A stretch of 64,000 nt of DNA from GCA-2687025 sp964473525 (GTDB taxonomy: Bacteria; Poribacteria; WGA-4E; GCA-2687025): contig CAYYPK010000023.1 in the NCBI GenBank assembly GCA_964473525.1, positions 35,036 to 99,035 of the forward strand, in the 5' to 3' direction. The position numbers and the translations under genes are program-made. A model generated the notes under the pieces. It was not told the origin of the DNA. It saw only the letters and a program-made list of their open reading frames with translations, and made no database searches. Each line of letters begins with the position of its first letter. The first letter of the stretch is position 1. Below are positions 17,848 to 24,910 of this stretch, piece by piece.

Positions 17848-18737
17848 CGCCTTCCGTGAAACGGGCGCTCCGACGCCACACGTGTGTGTGTCTTGCGCTG
17901 TCAGCGTGCGTCTTCCTCTCCGCGTGCGACCGGGCGGGCCGCCGCATCGCCGACGTGAATAGCAACAACGCCAAGCGGCAGATCAGAGCGGCCATCTGGC
18001 TCGCAGCGCACCCTACGCCAGAAGCCTTGCCCGCCTTGCGGTTCGGGCTCGAGTCGACCGAGCTGCGCGTGCGCGTGGAGTCCGCTGGCGCCATCGCGGC
18101 TACGGGCGACACGCGCGCCATGGCCGAGGCCTCGCGCGTGCTCCGCGCGGATGCGCTGTCCGAGGACCGGAAGGTTGCCGAGATGGCATTACTGGGCATG
18201 CGCGCCATCGGGGCCGCTGCGGTGCCCGACCTCCTGACGGTCGCGCTGCTGACGTCGGACGCGTATACGCAGAAGCTGGTGGTGTCGACGATCGTCGAGG
18301 CGCTGCCGACCGCGTCGCCCGAGCAGCGTCTGGCGGCTGCGACCCGAGTCGTCGACGGACTGGGTGAGCGCGACCCAGACATGTACCGCATGGCGTATGG
18401 AATCCTCGTGACGTTCTCGCCGTTCCTCCAGGACGAGCTGACGAACATCGGTCTCGTGCACCGCAACCGCCGCATTCGCCTGACCACCATGATGGGCCTG
18501 GCGGACGGCGCTTGCACCAACGCGATTCCCGCCATTGCGCGACTCCTGAACGACGGCGACCCGGTTGTGCGGACGGAGGCAGCGCGTTCTCTGGGCATCC
18601 TGGGCGCCGCCGCGGCGCTCCCGCGCCTGACGGAAATGGCCGACTCCGACCCGGTGCTGGAGGTGCGGAAGGTCGCCGCGGAAGCCCTGAGGTCTATCGC
18701 GGCCGTGTCTCCTCCCGAGCCCGGGGAGCCTTCGTGA
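17844..18737 (+). CDS. HEAT-repeat lipoprotein
   Basis: 297 residues. The N-terminus is basic then hydrophobic and reaches LSAC, a lipobox. The body consists of repeated ~30-residue alpha-helical units with HEAT/PBS-lyase-type pattern, e.g. LRVRVESAGAIAATGD, VRTEAARSLGILG and LEVRKVAAEALRSI. Such repeats form a curved scaffold for protein binding. The GTG start overlaps the ceramidase-like stop (GTGA) and its own stop overlaps the acetyltransferase start the same way, so the three genes are one coupled unit. Partner unknown. Confidence 0.8.
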   Translation: MTPSVKRALRRHTCVCLALSACVFLSACDRAGRRIADVNSNNAKRQIRAAIWLAAHPTPEALPALRFGLESTELRVRVESAGAIAATGDTRAMAEASRVLRADALSEDRKVAEMALLGMRAIGAAAVPDLLTVALLTSDAYTQKLVVSTIVEALPTASPEQRLAAATRVVDGLGERDPDMYRMAYGILVTFSPFLQDELTNIGLVHRNRRIRLTTMMGLADGACTNAIPAIARLLNDGDPVVRTEAARSLGILGAAAALPRLTEMADSDPVLEVRKVAAEALRSIAAVSPPEPGEPS

Positions 18738-19321
18738 CCGGATCCGTCTTCCCTCCAGACGAACTTGCCCTGGACAGCATCGTCATCCGCTCATACGACA
18801 TCGGCGATGGGGTCGCGCACGCCGACGCCGTCACAGCCTCATACGAGCACCTGCGCACCTACATGGAATGGGCGAAGCCCAGACAATCACCTCTTGAGTC
18901 GGAATCGCTGTGTCGCCGGTTTCGAGCTGAATACCTGCTTCGCCAGGACTTCACGCTGGGGGTGTTCGACCGTGACGCTGGCGTTCTGCTTGGGGGCACG
19001 GGCTTCCACCTACGAGGCCGCCGCTATGCCACGCGATACGGCGAGATCGGGATGTGGATCCACGCCCGGCACGCGGGCCAGGGCCTTGGGACGCGGGTTC
19101 TGGTAGCCCTGCTCGACTGGGGGTTCCGAGACTGGCCGTGGGAGAGACTCGAATGGCGATGCGATGGGGACAACGCCGCAAGCAGGCGCGTCGCGGAGAA
19201 GGCCGGCATGGAGCTGGAGGCCCGACTCAAGAACGACGCGACGCCCACCGGCCGACGGCGTGACACGCTTATCTACGCAGCGCACAGAGACCAGTGGGCC
19301 GCTCCCGCCATCCTTGTCTGA
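18734..19321 (+). CDS. GNAT-family (RimJ/RimL-type) N-acetyltransferase
   Basis: About 195 residues from GTG 18734, which overlaps the upstream stop by 4 bp; a longer in-frame extension to 18512 lies inside the HEAT gene and is not credible. The acetyl-CoA-binding loop is HAGQGLGTRVL (Q/R-x-x-G-x-G/A), preceded by the strand YGEIGMWI and followed by RLEWRCDGDNAASRRVAEKAG, the classic RimJ/RimL ending. The N-terminal segment with MEWAKP also fits this group. Likely targets are an N-terminal Ser/Ala/Thr of a protein or a small amine. Confidence 0.87.
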   Translation: MTGSVFPPDELALDSIVIRSYDIGDGVAHADAVTASYEHLRTYMEWAKPRQSPLESESLCRRFRAEYLLRQDFTLGVFDRDAGVLLGGTGFHLRGRRYATRYGEIGMWIHARHAGQGLGTRVLVALLDWGFRDWPWERLEWRCDGDNAASRRVAEKAGMELEARLKNDATPTGRRRDTLIYAAHRDQWAAPAILV

Positions 19322-19342
19322 GCGGGCGCGTAGCCATACAAT
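19314..19342 (+). promoter_or_regulatory. Sigma-70-type promoter candidate for the DHH gene
   Basis: TTGTCT, a 17-bp spacer, then TACAAT, ending 71 bp before ATG 19414. The -35 overlaps the end of the acetyltransferase gene. Confidence 0.5.
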
Positions 19343-19413
19343 CACGGTGCTAGCGGCGTGCGCCAGCACACGCTTTACACGAGTTGCACGCGCACCAGGA
19401 GCATACGTCAGGC

Positions 19414-20382
19414 ATGGGAACCTCGCCGCGTGGGCGCCAAGGCGCGCCTCTGATCGTGACGCATTACGACCTGGACGGGTTCGTCTGTGGATTGTGCCTG
19501 GCGGAAGCGTATGACGTGTCAGGCAGTCACGTGCGCTTCGTCAGCTATGGCGCCCCGCGGGATCGGATCATCGAATCCGCCCTACGCGAAACCGAAGCCG
19601 ATTCGGTCTACGTGTGCGACATCGGCCTCGACAAGAGTGACCTCGATGCGAGGTGGGCGCGAGACGAGGGCCTATACCGCGTGCTGTTCGACCACCACGA
19701 CTCGACAACGGAACTCGACACCTCCGTCTTCGACGAGTGTCACATAGACACCACCGGCTCGTTCTGCTCGTCGGACCTCGTCTACGAATACCTGAAGCCT
19801 TCCATGCCGCCTTACATGGCGGAGAAGCTGAAGCACTGGGTCGCCCTCGCGCACGACCGGGACTTGTGGGTAAACAGCGACCGGCAGCTAGGGCAACGCG
19901 TGTCCTGGCTCCTGAAGGACCGCATCCACCAGAGGCTGGAGACCGCTCTTACCACATCGTCGCCGACCGAATTCCTGCGGCGGCTGAACGGCAAGTGGAA
20001 GCGCGGCGAGGATCTCTTCCGGGACGCGGTTGTGTGCGCGAACAACACTGCGCACCTCTTCGAGGGGCCGCCAGCCCCGATAAAGCTGGCGTACGTGAAG
20101 AGAGACACGTCCGACATCGCCGAGGAGCTGCAAGACGGTGGCCAAGTGGTCGTGCTCCTGAACCTGTTCGGCCACCAGATTGGGGTCAGTCTGCGAACCG
20201 ACCGTGACGACATCGACGTGTCAAAGGTCGCTCAGCGCTGCTTTGGCGGCGGCGGCCATCGCATGGCCGCGTCGGGCTTCGCCAAGCCGAAGCACTTGCT
20301 AGGCGGCTTCCAAGCGGTGCGAGACGATGTCGCCGCGGCCGTGGACGAACAGCTCGCGCTGTCGCCACCGGACGCGTCCTGA
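19414..20382 (+). CDS. DHH/DHHA1-family phosphoesterase
   Basis: About 322 residues. Metal-binding motifs are visible in order: HYDLDG (D-x-D, residues 17-22), VCDIG, and FDHHDST (the DHH motif near residue 92). Near the C-terminus, GGGGHRMAASG (about residues 278-288) is the DHHA1 substrate-binding loop. Family members cleave phosphodiesters such as oligoribonucleotides, pAp or c-di-AMP/pApA. The window also holds a diadenylate-cyclase-like gene, so a link is possible but unproven. ATG 19414 was preferred over the in-frame TTG 19384. Its own promoter lies upstream. Confidence 0.85.
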   Translation: MGTSPRGRQGAPLIVTHYDLDGFVCGLCLAEAYDVSGSHVRFVSYGAPRDRIIESALRETEADSVYVCDIGLDKSDLDARWARDEGLYRVLFDHHDSTTELDTSVFDECHIDTTGSFCSSDLVYEYLKPSMPPYMAEKLKHWVALAHDRDLWVNSDRQLGQRVSWLLKDRIHQRLETALTTSSPTEFLRRLNGKWKRGEDLFRDAVVCANNTAHLFEGPPAPIKLAYVKRDTSDIAEELQDGGQVVVLLNLFGHQIGVSLRTDRDDIDVSKVAQRCFGGGGHRMAASGFAKPKHLLGGFQAVRDDVAAAVDEQLALSPPDAS

Positions 20383-20398
20383 GCCGGCCCGCAACTCA

Positions 20399-20428
20399 TT
20401 GACTCCGCGACGCGACGACTCCTATACT
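20399..20428 (+). promoter_or_regulatory. Sigma-70-type promoter candidate for the 20484 gene
   Basis: TTGACT, an 18-bp spacer, then TATACT, ending about 55 bp before ATG 20484. Both hexamers are close to consensus. Confidence 0.6.
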
Positions 20429-20483
20429 CCCCGACGCCATACGTACGGGCGCGATCTCCGCAAGCAAGGAGCACACGGCTACA

Positions 20484-21608
20484 ATGGGCGATACACTACG
20501 CGTCGGAATCATCGGGCCTGGCGGCGCGGGCCGGGGCAACACGATGGGCTTCGCAACGCGCGACGACTGCGATGTCGTTGCCGCCGCGGACGTCAGTCCT
20601 AGCAGCATGGACGCCCTCGAAGACGCGATGGAAGAGCGCGTCGACGGGTATTCGCGAGGGACGCTCGCGCGGTACACCGGCGAGTACGAATACTCCGAGA
20701 TGCTGGCGAAGGAGGATCTCGATATCGTCGGCGTCTTCTCGCCGCACTCCATGCACGATATCCAGGTGAAGGCGGCGATGCGGGCCGGCTGCTCGGTAAT
20801 CGTCGAGAAGCCGATGGCAAACTACGTCGGCGACGCTATCCAGATGCACAAGATGGCGGTGGCGCTCGGCGTGCACTTGGTTGGCGGCTACCAGCGCCAC
20901 TACGAGCCACGGTACATCACCGGTCGCGAGATCATCCAGTCTGGGCGGATCGGCGAGCTCGAGCGGTTCGAGGTGTACATGGCGCAGCGATGGGGCGCCG
21001 GCGGGTGGCGCGGCGATCCACGGTTCAGCGGAGGCGGCCAGCCGAACGACTCGGGTAGCCACCTACAAGACATCTTCATGTGGATGACGGGCTTCCTGCC
21101 GCAGTCCGTGCACGGCACGACGGACATGATTTTCGAGGAGGACGGCGAGGTCATCCCAAAACAGGTCGAGATCAACTCCTACTCCGACGTCGTCATGGAA
21201 GGCGGCGCGGAAGGGACGATCACGATCATCGGGAACACCCACGTCGGCTTCGAGGAGTGGGTGATCCTCGAGGGCTCCAAGGGTACGCTCGAGATAAAGG
21301 GCGGCATGTGGCTCACCGAGGGCGACGGCGCGCCGGTCGAGGTCGATGCAAGCCGACCCGACGGCTACCCGTCCGGCAAGGTCGAGCAGTTGGTCGGCCT
21401 CGTCAGAGGCGAGTTTGACCGCAACTACACGTCCGGTATCAACGGCATCAGAACGAGCTGGCTTACCAACTCGATCCTGGAAGCAGGCCGCGGCCCCGAC
21501 GCCAAGAACCACGTCGACTGTGACGAACTCATCGCTGGCGAGGGTTCCTCGCGCGACGAGGTGAAGCGACTCATCGCGGATGCCGCCCACTGGCGTGGCA
21601 TGGAGTAA
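20484..21608 (+). CDS. Gfo/Idh/MocA family oxidoreductase
   Basis: 374 residues. The Rossmann segment VGIIGPGGAGRGN starts near residue 6, the EKP signature is in IVEKPMANYV, and GWRGDPRFSGGGQPNDSGSH matches the second-domain substrate region in which a Gly-rich loop precedes an Asp/His pair. It is a single-gene unit with its own promoter. ATG 20484 follows a purine-rich CAAGGAG ~12 bases upstream. Substrate unknown; the sequence is clearly distinct from the other four family members in the window. Confidence 0.88.
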   Translation: MGDTLRVGIIGPGGAGRGNTMGFATRDDCDVVAAADVSPSSMDALEDAMEERVDGYSRGTLARYTGEYEYSEMLAKEDLDIVGVFSPHSMHDIQVKAAMRAGCSVIVEKPMANYVGDAIQMHKMAVALGVHLVGGYQRHYEPRYITGREIIQSGRIGELERFEVYMAQRWGAGGWRGDPRFSGGGQPNDSGSHLQDIFMWMTGFLPQSVHGTTDMIFEEDGEVIPKQVEINSYSDVVMEGGAEGTITIIGNTHVGFEEWVILEGSKGTLEIKGGMWLTEGDGAPVEVDASRPDGYPSGKVEQLVGLVRGEFDRNYTSGINGIRTSWLTNSILEAGRGPDAKNHVDCDELIAGEGSSRDEVKRLIADAAHWRGME

Positions 21609-21660
21609 GCTCACGCCAGCAGCAGGGCTTCGGACGACCGGGCCGCCGGGCCCGCCCGTC

Positions 21661-21686
21661 CGTCAGTACATTGCTCGTCAGTACAT
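21661..21686. repeat. Short tandem duplication at the 3' end of the ABC ATPase gene
   Basis: CGTCAGTACAT occurs at 21661-21671 and 21676-21686, a 15-bp period. The second copy contains the stop codon and last codons of the minus-strand ATPase gene, so the duplication copied the gene end into the downstream spacer. Confidence 0.5.
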
Positions 21687-22454
21687 CACTCGGACGTGCG
21701 GGCGCCCGCCGTTCTCGCTCATCTCGACCTTCACACCGTACGTCTCGCGAAGGACATCCACTGACGCCACGTCTACGACGGCGCCGGCGGCGACGATCCT
21801 GCCCGCCTTCATGAAGACGAGACGGTCGCAGAAGTGGAATGCGAGGTTAAGGTCGTGAAGCACCACGCCGACCGTCCAGCCCCGGCTTGACACCAAGTTC
21901 CCGAGCGCGCGCAGGATCTCGCCCTGATACTGGATGTCCAGGTGCGACGTTGGCTCGTCGAGAAGCACGACATCGGCGTCTTGTGCGAGCAACTGCGCGA
22001 GGTACATGCGCTGGCGCTCGCCGCCACTGAGCGTGTCCGCGGCGCGATCCGCGAGGTCGTCCAGCGCCATATGCCGCAAGGCTGCGGCGATTGCGGCCTC
22101 GTCCTCGGGAGTCACGGAGGCGTAGATGGGTCGGTGGCAGAATCGCCCCATCGCCACGATCTCGCTGACGGTGAGCTCGAGGGTGGTGTCGGGGTGCTGC
22201 GGCGTGACGCCGAGTCGTCGCGCGATGTCGCGCCGTGTGTAGCCGCCCACCGCGCTGCCGTGCAGAAGGACGGCGCCCGCAGTCGGCTGTAAGGCGCCGG
22301 ACAGTGCCCGCAGCAAGGTCGATTTGCCTGCGCCATTCGGGCCGAGGAATCCCGTCACCGTCTCGCGGTGCAGGTCACAGGACACGCCGTCGAGTATCGT
22401 GGCAGCGCCGAAGCGGACGGTGACGTCGCGGGCGGACAGGGGGTGTCCGGTCAT
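21678..22454 (-). CDS. Iron/haem/cobalamin-type ABC transporter ATP-binding protein
   Basis: About 258 residues from ATG 22454, the usual FecE/HmuV/BtuD length; the longer frame starting with TTG at 22511 adds a Pro/Ala-rich non-homologous tail. Walker A is GPNGAGKST (residues 38-46), the Q-loop region is TPQHPDTTLELTVSEIVAMG, the signature is LSGGERQ and Walker B is VVLLDEPTSHLD, with the H-loop in VLHDLNLAF. The LTVSEIV...MGR sequence and IYASVTPEDE are typical of FecCD-partnered ATPases. No permease or binding-protein gene lies beside it, so it must work with subunits coded elsewhere. It may be co-transcribed with the selenoprotein gene 60 bp upstream. Confidence 0.88.
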   Translation of the reverse strand: MTGHPLSARDVTVRFGAATILDGVSCDLHRETVTGFLGPNGAGKSTLLRALSGALQPTAGAVLLHGSAVGGYTRRDIARRLGVTPQHPDTTLELTVSEIVAMGRFCHRPIYASVTPEDEAAIAAALRHMALDDLADRAADTLSGGERQRMYLAQLLAQDADVVLLDEPTSHLDIQYQGEILRALGNLVSSRGWTVGVVLHDLNLAFHFCDRLVFMKAGRIVAAGAVVDVASVDVLRETYGVKVEMSENGGRPHVRVMY

Positions 22455-22514
22455 GCGATGGGAAGGGGGCGCAGTGGCGGGCGCGCCGAGGGCCGGCGGG
22501 CGCCGGCCCAACGA

Positions 22515-22745
22515 CTACACTGCCTGGCTGACAAGGTCGATTGCTTCCTTGTCCTCAGGGAACCTGCCCTCGGCCTTCTTCGAGAACACCAAGGTTCCGT
22601 CCACTGTCACTTCGAAGACGCCGCCGCCGCTCTTCGTCAACGTCACGTCGTCCACGCCGTCCACGGCCTTCTTGAGTGCGTCCGCCAAACTGGCGGCCTG
22701 GTTCTCGTAGCCTCAAGCGCCGCAGTATTCGATGTCTACTGCCAT
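22515..22745 (-). CDS. selW: SelW/Rdx-family selenoprotein with in-frame UGA (Sec)
   Basis: 76 residues if UGA codon 11 (22715-22713) is read as selenocysteine. The protein begins MAVDIEYCGAUGYENQAASL: the C-x-x-U redox motif right after the first beta strand, exactly where SelW/Rdx thioredoxin-like proteins carry it. After UGA the frame stays open for 65 codons to TAG 22515 and keeps the family layout: helix, SGGGVFEVTVDGTLVFSKK strands, then GRFPEDKEAIDLV. ATG 22745 is preceded by AGGGGAG at a 7-base spacing. A 6-bp hairpin with a G-starting loop lies at a suitable distance after UGA. Presumed role: thiol/selenol redox. Standard gene callers would miss this gene. Confidence 0.88.
22682..22696 (-). 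promoter_or_regulatory. SECIS-like hairpin downstream of the Sec UGA
   Basis: Read on the minus strand: CCGCCA-GTT-TGGCGG, six perfect pairs closing a 3-nt loop that starts with G. The stem starts 17 nt, and the loop 23 nt, after the UGA. This fits the known bacterial SECIS pattern (stem-loop just 3' of UGA within the coding region, G early in the apical loop, loop roughly 16-37 nt away), which SelB recognises. Confidence 0.7.
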
Positions 22746-22839
22746 GCGTCCGCTCCCCTGTTGCGGCGCGACCGCCTGTGGCCCGCCGTCGATGCACATT
22801 ATAGCCAGCCAGCGTGGACCCAGCAACGCGCCCGCTTTC

Positions 22840-22868
22840 TGGACACACTCGGGCGCGGGTGCTACTAT
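22840..22868 (+). promoter_or_regulatory. Sigma-70-type promoter candidate for the 22897 gene
   Basis: TGGACA, a 17-bp spacer, then TACTAT; the -10 ends 28 bp before GTG 22897. It sits in the 151-bp divergent region shared with the selenoprotein gene. Confidence 0.55.
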
Positions 22869-22896
22869 CCGCAGGTGATACCCAGGGAGTTCCGCC

Positions 22897-23346
22897 GTGC
22901 GCGCCGCCCTCCAGCTCTGTCTACTTCTCGGGTGCGCCGTGCTTGCCGCGACTGGATGCGCGTCGGGCGGCCTGGTCCGCCTGGACGCTGGCGGGACCAT
23001 GGAGTCTCGAGACATCGGCCGCACGAGCGGGTACCCGGCCGCAACGGTCGTGCTGCCCAATGTCGCCTCCATACGTAAGATCGTCATCACGCCGCGCCGG
23101 CCGCTGCGCAAGATCCAGATCCTCGTACGCATCGCCGATGGGTCGTGGGAGCCGATCCGCGAGATGGAGGGGCGCTTCACGCGGCCGCTCACGGTGCGCG
23201 CGGACATCGAAGGCGATGCCGTCCGCGTGCTGGACCGCAACCCCGCAGCGCCAGCGCAGCGCGGCCCGCATGTCGCCGGTGTAACGGGGGCGATAGACAC
23301 GGTGCTCGTGTACGGCCGCGCCACGACCGAGACCGCGACCTTCTAG
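22897..23346 (+). CDS. Small lipoprotein of unknown function
   Basis: 149 residues from GTG 22897 with AGGGAG upstream. The signal peptide ends LAATGC, a good lipobox, so the mature protein should be lipid-anchored at Cys21. The rest is beta-rich, with RKIVITPRRPLRKIQILVRIADGSWEPI and IDTVLVYGR. I recognise no named family. It is followed at 19 bp by a small membrane protein and then an M14-like peptidase on the same strand, probably one transcript. Confidence 0.75.
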   Translation: MRAALQLCLLLGCAVLAATGCASGGLVRLDAGGTMESRDIGRTSGYPAATVVLPNVASIRKIVITPRRPLRKIQILVRIADGSWEPIREMEGRFTRPLTVRADIEGDAVRVLDRNPAAPAQRGPHVAGVTGAIDTVLVYGRATTETATF

Positions 23347-23365
23347 GCCCGGCAGGAGCCCCTCG

Positions 23366-23677
23366 ATGCAGGTGATGTTCCTCGTGCTCTTCGGCGTGTC
23401 GCTCGTGGTCTTCTCACTGGTGGTACGCGCGGCCGTGGAGCTTCTGCCGTTCGTCATCGACGGCCAGCCACTGCCGCTGGGCGTAGTGCTCCGCGCGGTC
23501 GGGTGGACGGCGCTGTTCCTGGTGACCTTCCTAGGCACGGGCTTCTACGTCTACGAGCGCGAGCGCGACGAGGGACGCGTGTCACGGAGAATACCCCTCT
23601 TCGACTGGTTCCTGGATAGACATCAAGCGCGCGGTCAGGAGCGCGACGCTCCCGCAAAGCCGATCCGCCGTGCGTGA
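23366..23677 (+). CDS. Small two-helix membrane protein
   Basis: 103 residues. Two hydrophobic segments (residues ~3-27 and ~41-63) flank a short loop; the C-terminal third is charged and Arg-rich (RERDEGRVSRR, ending PIRRA), probably cytoplasmic. ATG 23366 has AGGAG eight bases upstream. No family recognised. The codon pattern and ribosome site support a real gene. Confidence 0.7.
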   Translation: MQVMFLVLFGVSLVVFSLVVRAAVELLPFVIDGQPLPLGVVLRAVGWTALFLVTFLGTGFYVYERERDEGRVSRRIPLFDWFLDRHQARGQERDAPAKPIRRA

Positions 23678-23707
23678 GTCCGCTCTGTTGCCGATGAGGA
23701 GACGCGA

Positions 23708-24676
23708 GTGTTCACGTCGCTCTGCTGGGTCAGTCACCCGCACGAATGGCAGCCCCTCTTCCGTCGCTGGGCCGCTGGCTACCCAGAATTGACTCGCCTG
23801 CACCGGTGGGAGCAGTTGGGTGGCGCGTCCGTTCTCGGCCTCACGGTGGGGTCCGCCGCCCTGTGGGTGGAAGCTCCGTTCCGGCTACTCGTGACCGTCC
23901 CGCACGCTCACGAGCCGGCGCCGACAGCCGCTATCGTCGACCTCGCCGCACAGCTTCTCACGCGCACGCACCTCGACGGCCGGCCCTCGACGACGGTCCC
24001 GCGCGATCTGTTGCTGGCGAAGTGCCTCATTACCTTCCTGCCCGACACGAACTCACAGGGCCGCGCGCGCAGTCCAGAACGCTGCTGGGATGGAGCCGGC
24101 TACGACAACGACGCGTTCCTGAAGTGGGCGTTCGGCATCGCGACCGACGGCTGCAGATTTGGCCGCTACCCCGAGTGGCGGGAGACCGAGCACGAGCCGG
24201 AGCGCGTTGGGATCGTGTACGAGGAGATCGAGAGAGGCGTGTACGTCGAGCCCAACACCAGCCGTCGATCCACGCACTCTAGGGCCATCGACGAGCTGTT
24301 CGAGACGTACCGCTACACGCACATGCTGGACATGCATCAGCACGAGGGCGACGAAGCAGCCCTGCTTCCCGCGGACTATGAGGACGCCGAGCCGGCCGTC
24401 CGAGGGGAGATAGACGCGTGGGCGGCGTCGATGATCGACGCGTGGCAAGCTGCGGGAGCCTCGCCCCGGCCGCGGCCTGCGATACCGTACACCGGTCAGC
24501 CACGGCACGAGCTGTTCCTGGACTTCTGGCGTGGGCGGTGCCCTGGCATGAAACGCCTCGTGAGCGAGGTCCGCAACAACCGGCACGTGAAGACCGAGAC
24601 GCGCACGCCCATGCAGCACCAGTTCACAATGGCTGCTGCTGCCCTTGACGCCACGGTCGCGCTTGCCATTGGCTGA
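23708..24676 (+). CDS. M14-like zinc carboxypeptidase-type protein
   Basis: 322 residues from GTG 23708, GAGGAG upstream. The protein has the order of M14 metallopeptidase elements: a strand into PHAHEP with H66-x-x-E69 (HxxE zinc ligands), then a segment FLPDTNSQGRARSPERCWDG resembling the 'P..NPDG...s' part, and later MLDMHQHEG, where the third zinc ligand is expected. No signal peptide is evident, so a cytoplasmic amidohydrolase-like role is possible. Sequence similarity to classical carboxypeptidases is low and the peptidase activity is inferred from motif order. Confidence 0.6.
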   Translation: MFTSLCWVSHPHEWQPLFRRWAAGYPELTRLHRWEQLGGASVLGLTVGSAALWVEAPFRLLVTVPHAHEPAPTAAIVDLAAQLLTRTHLDGRPSTTVPRDLLLAKCLITFLPDTNSQGRARSPERCWDGAGYDNDAFLKWAFGIATDGCRFGRYPEWRETEHEPERVGIVYEEIERGVYVEPNTSRRSTHSRAIDELFETYRYTHMLDMHQHEGDEAALLPADYEDAEPAVRGEIDAWAASMIDAWQAAGASPRPRPAIPYTGQPRHELFLDFWRGRCPGMKRLVSEVRNNRHVKTETRTPMQHQFTMAAAALDATVALAIG

Positions 24677-24737
24677 GGCGCGCGAGACAGAACTCGTGGC
24701 GCCGTCGACCCAACACAGCCGCGTGTAAGTGCGTTCT

Positions 24738-24752
24738 CGGCACGCTCCTTGC
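24738..24752 (+). promoter_or_regulatory. Sigma-54-like promoter upstream of the diadenylate-cyclase-like gene
   Basis: CGGCACG-CTCC-TTGC differs from the RpoN consensus only at the first base; the essential GG (24739-24740) and GC (24751-24752) keep the 12-bp offset. It lies about 160 bp before ATG 24911. A TACACT at 24871-24876 could be the -10 of an additional closer promoter. Confidence 0.5.
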
Positions 24753-24777
24753 GGCTCCGTTACGCAAGTGTTAGCAT

Positions 24778-24814
24778 CATGTTACGGGTTCTGTCACAAT
24801 GCCCCTGTAACATG
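24778..24814 (+). promoter_or_regulatory. Inverted repeat in the 5' leader
   Basis: CATGTTAC (24778-24785) and GTAACATG (24807-24814) are perfect 8-bp arms, extended inward by GGG/CCC with one bulged T. The element starts ~14 bases after the expected sigma-54 start site, so it is either a leader hairpin or a repressor operator. Confidence 0.5.
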
Positions 24815-24910
24815 GGGTCGGCGCGAGCGTATCTAAAGCGCGAGCGCACGTTGTGGCGACGCCTGTCGGGTACACTGTTCCGCGCTTGAGCCACACGCCC
24901 TCACCTAGGA

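Noticed and set aside
22515..22745. Reading the TGA in the SelW-like gene as a nonsense mutation (pseudogene)
   Set aside because: The TGA is exactly at the U of C-x-x-U, the rest of the frame is intact, the ribosome site is strong and a SECIS-like hairpin follows.
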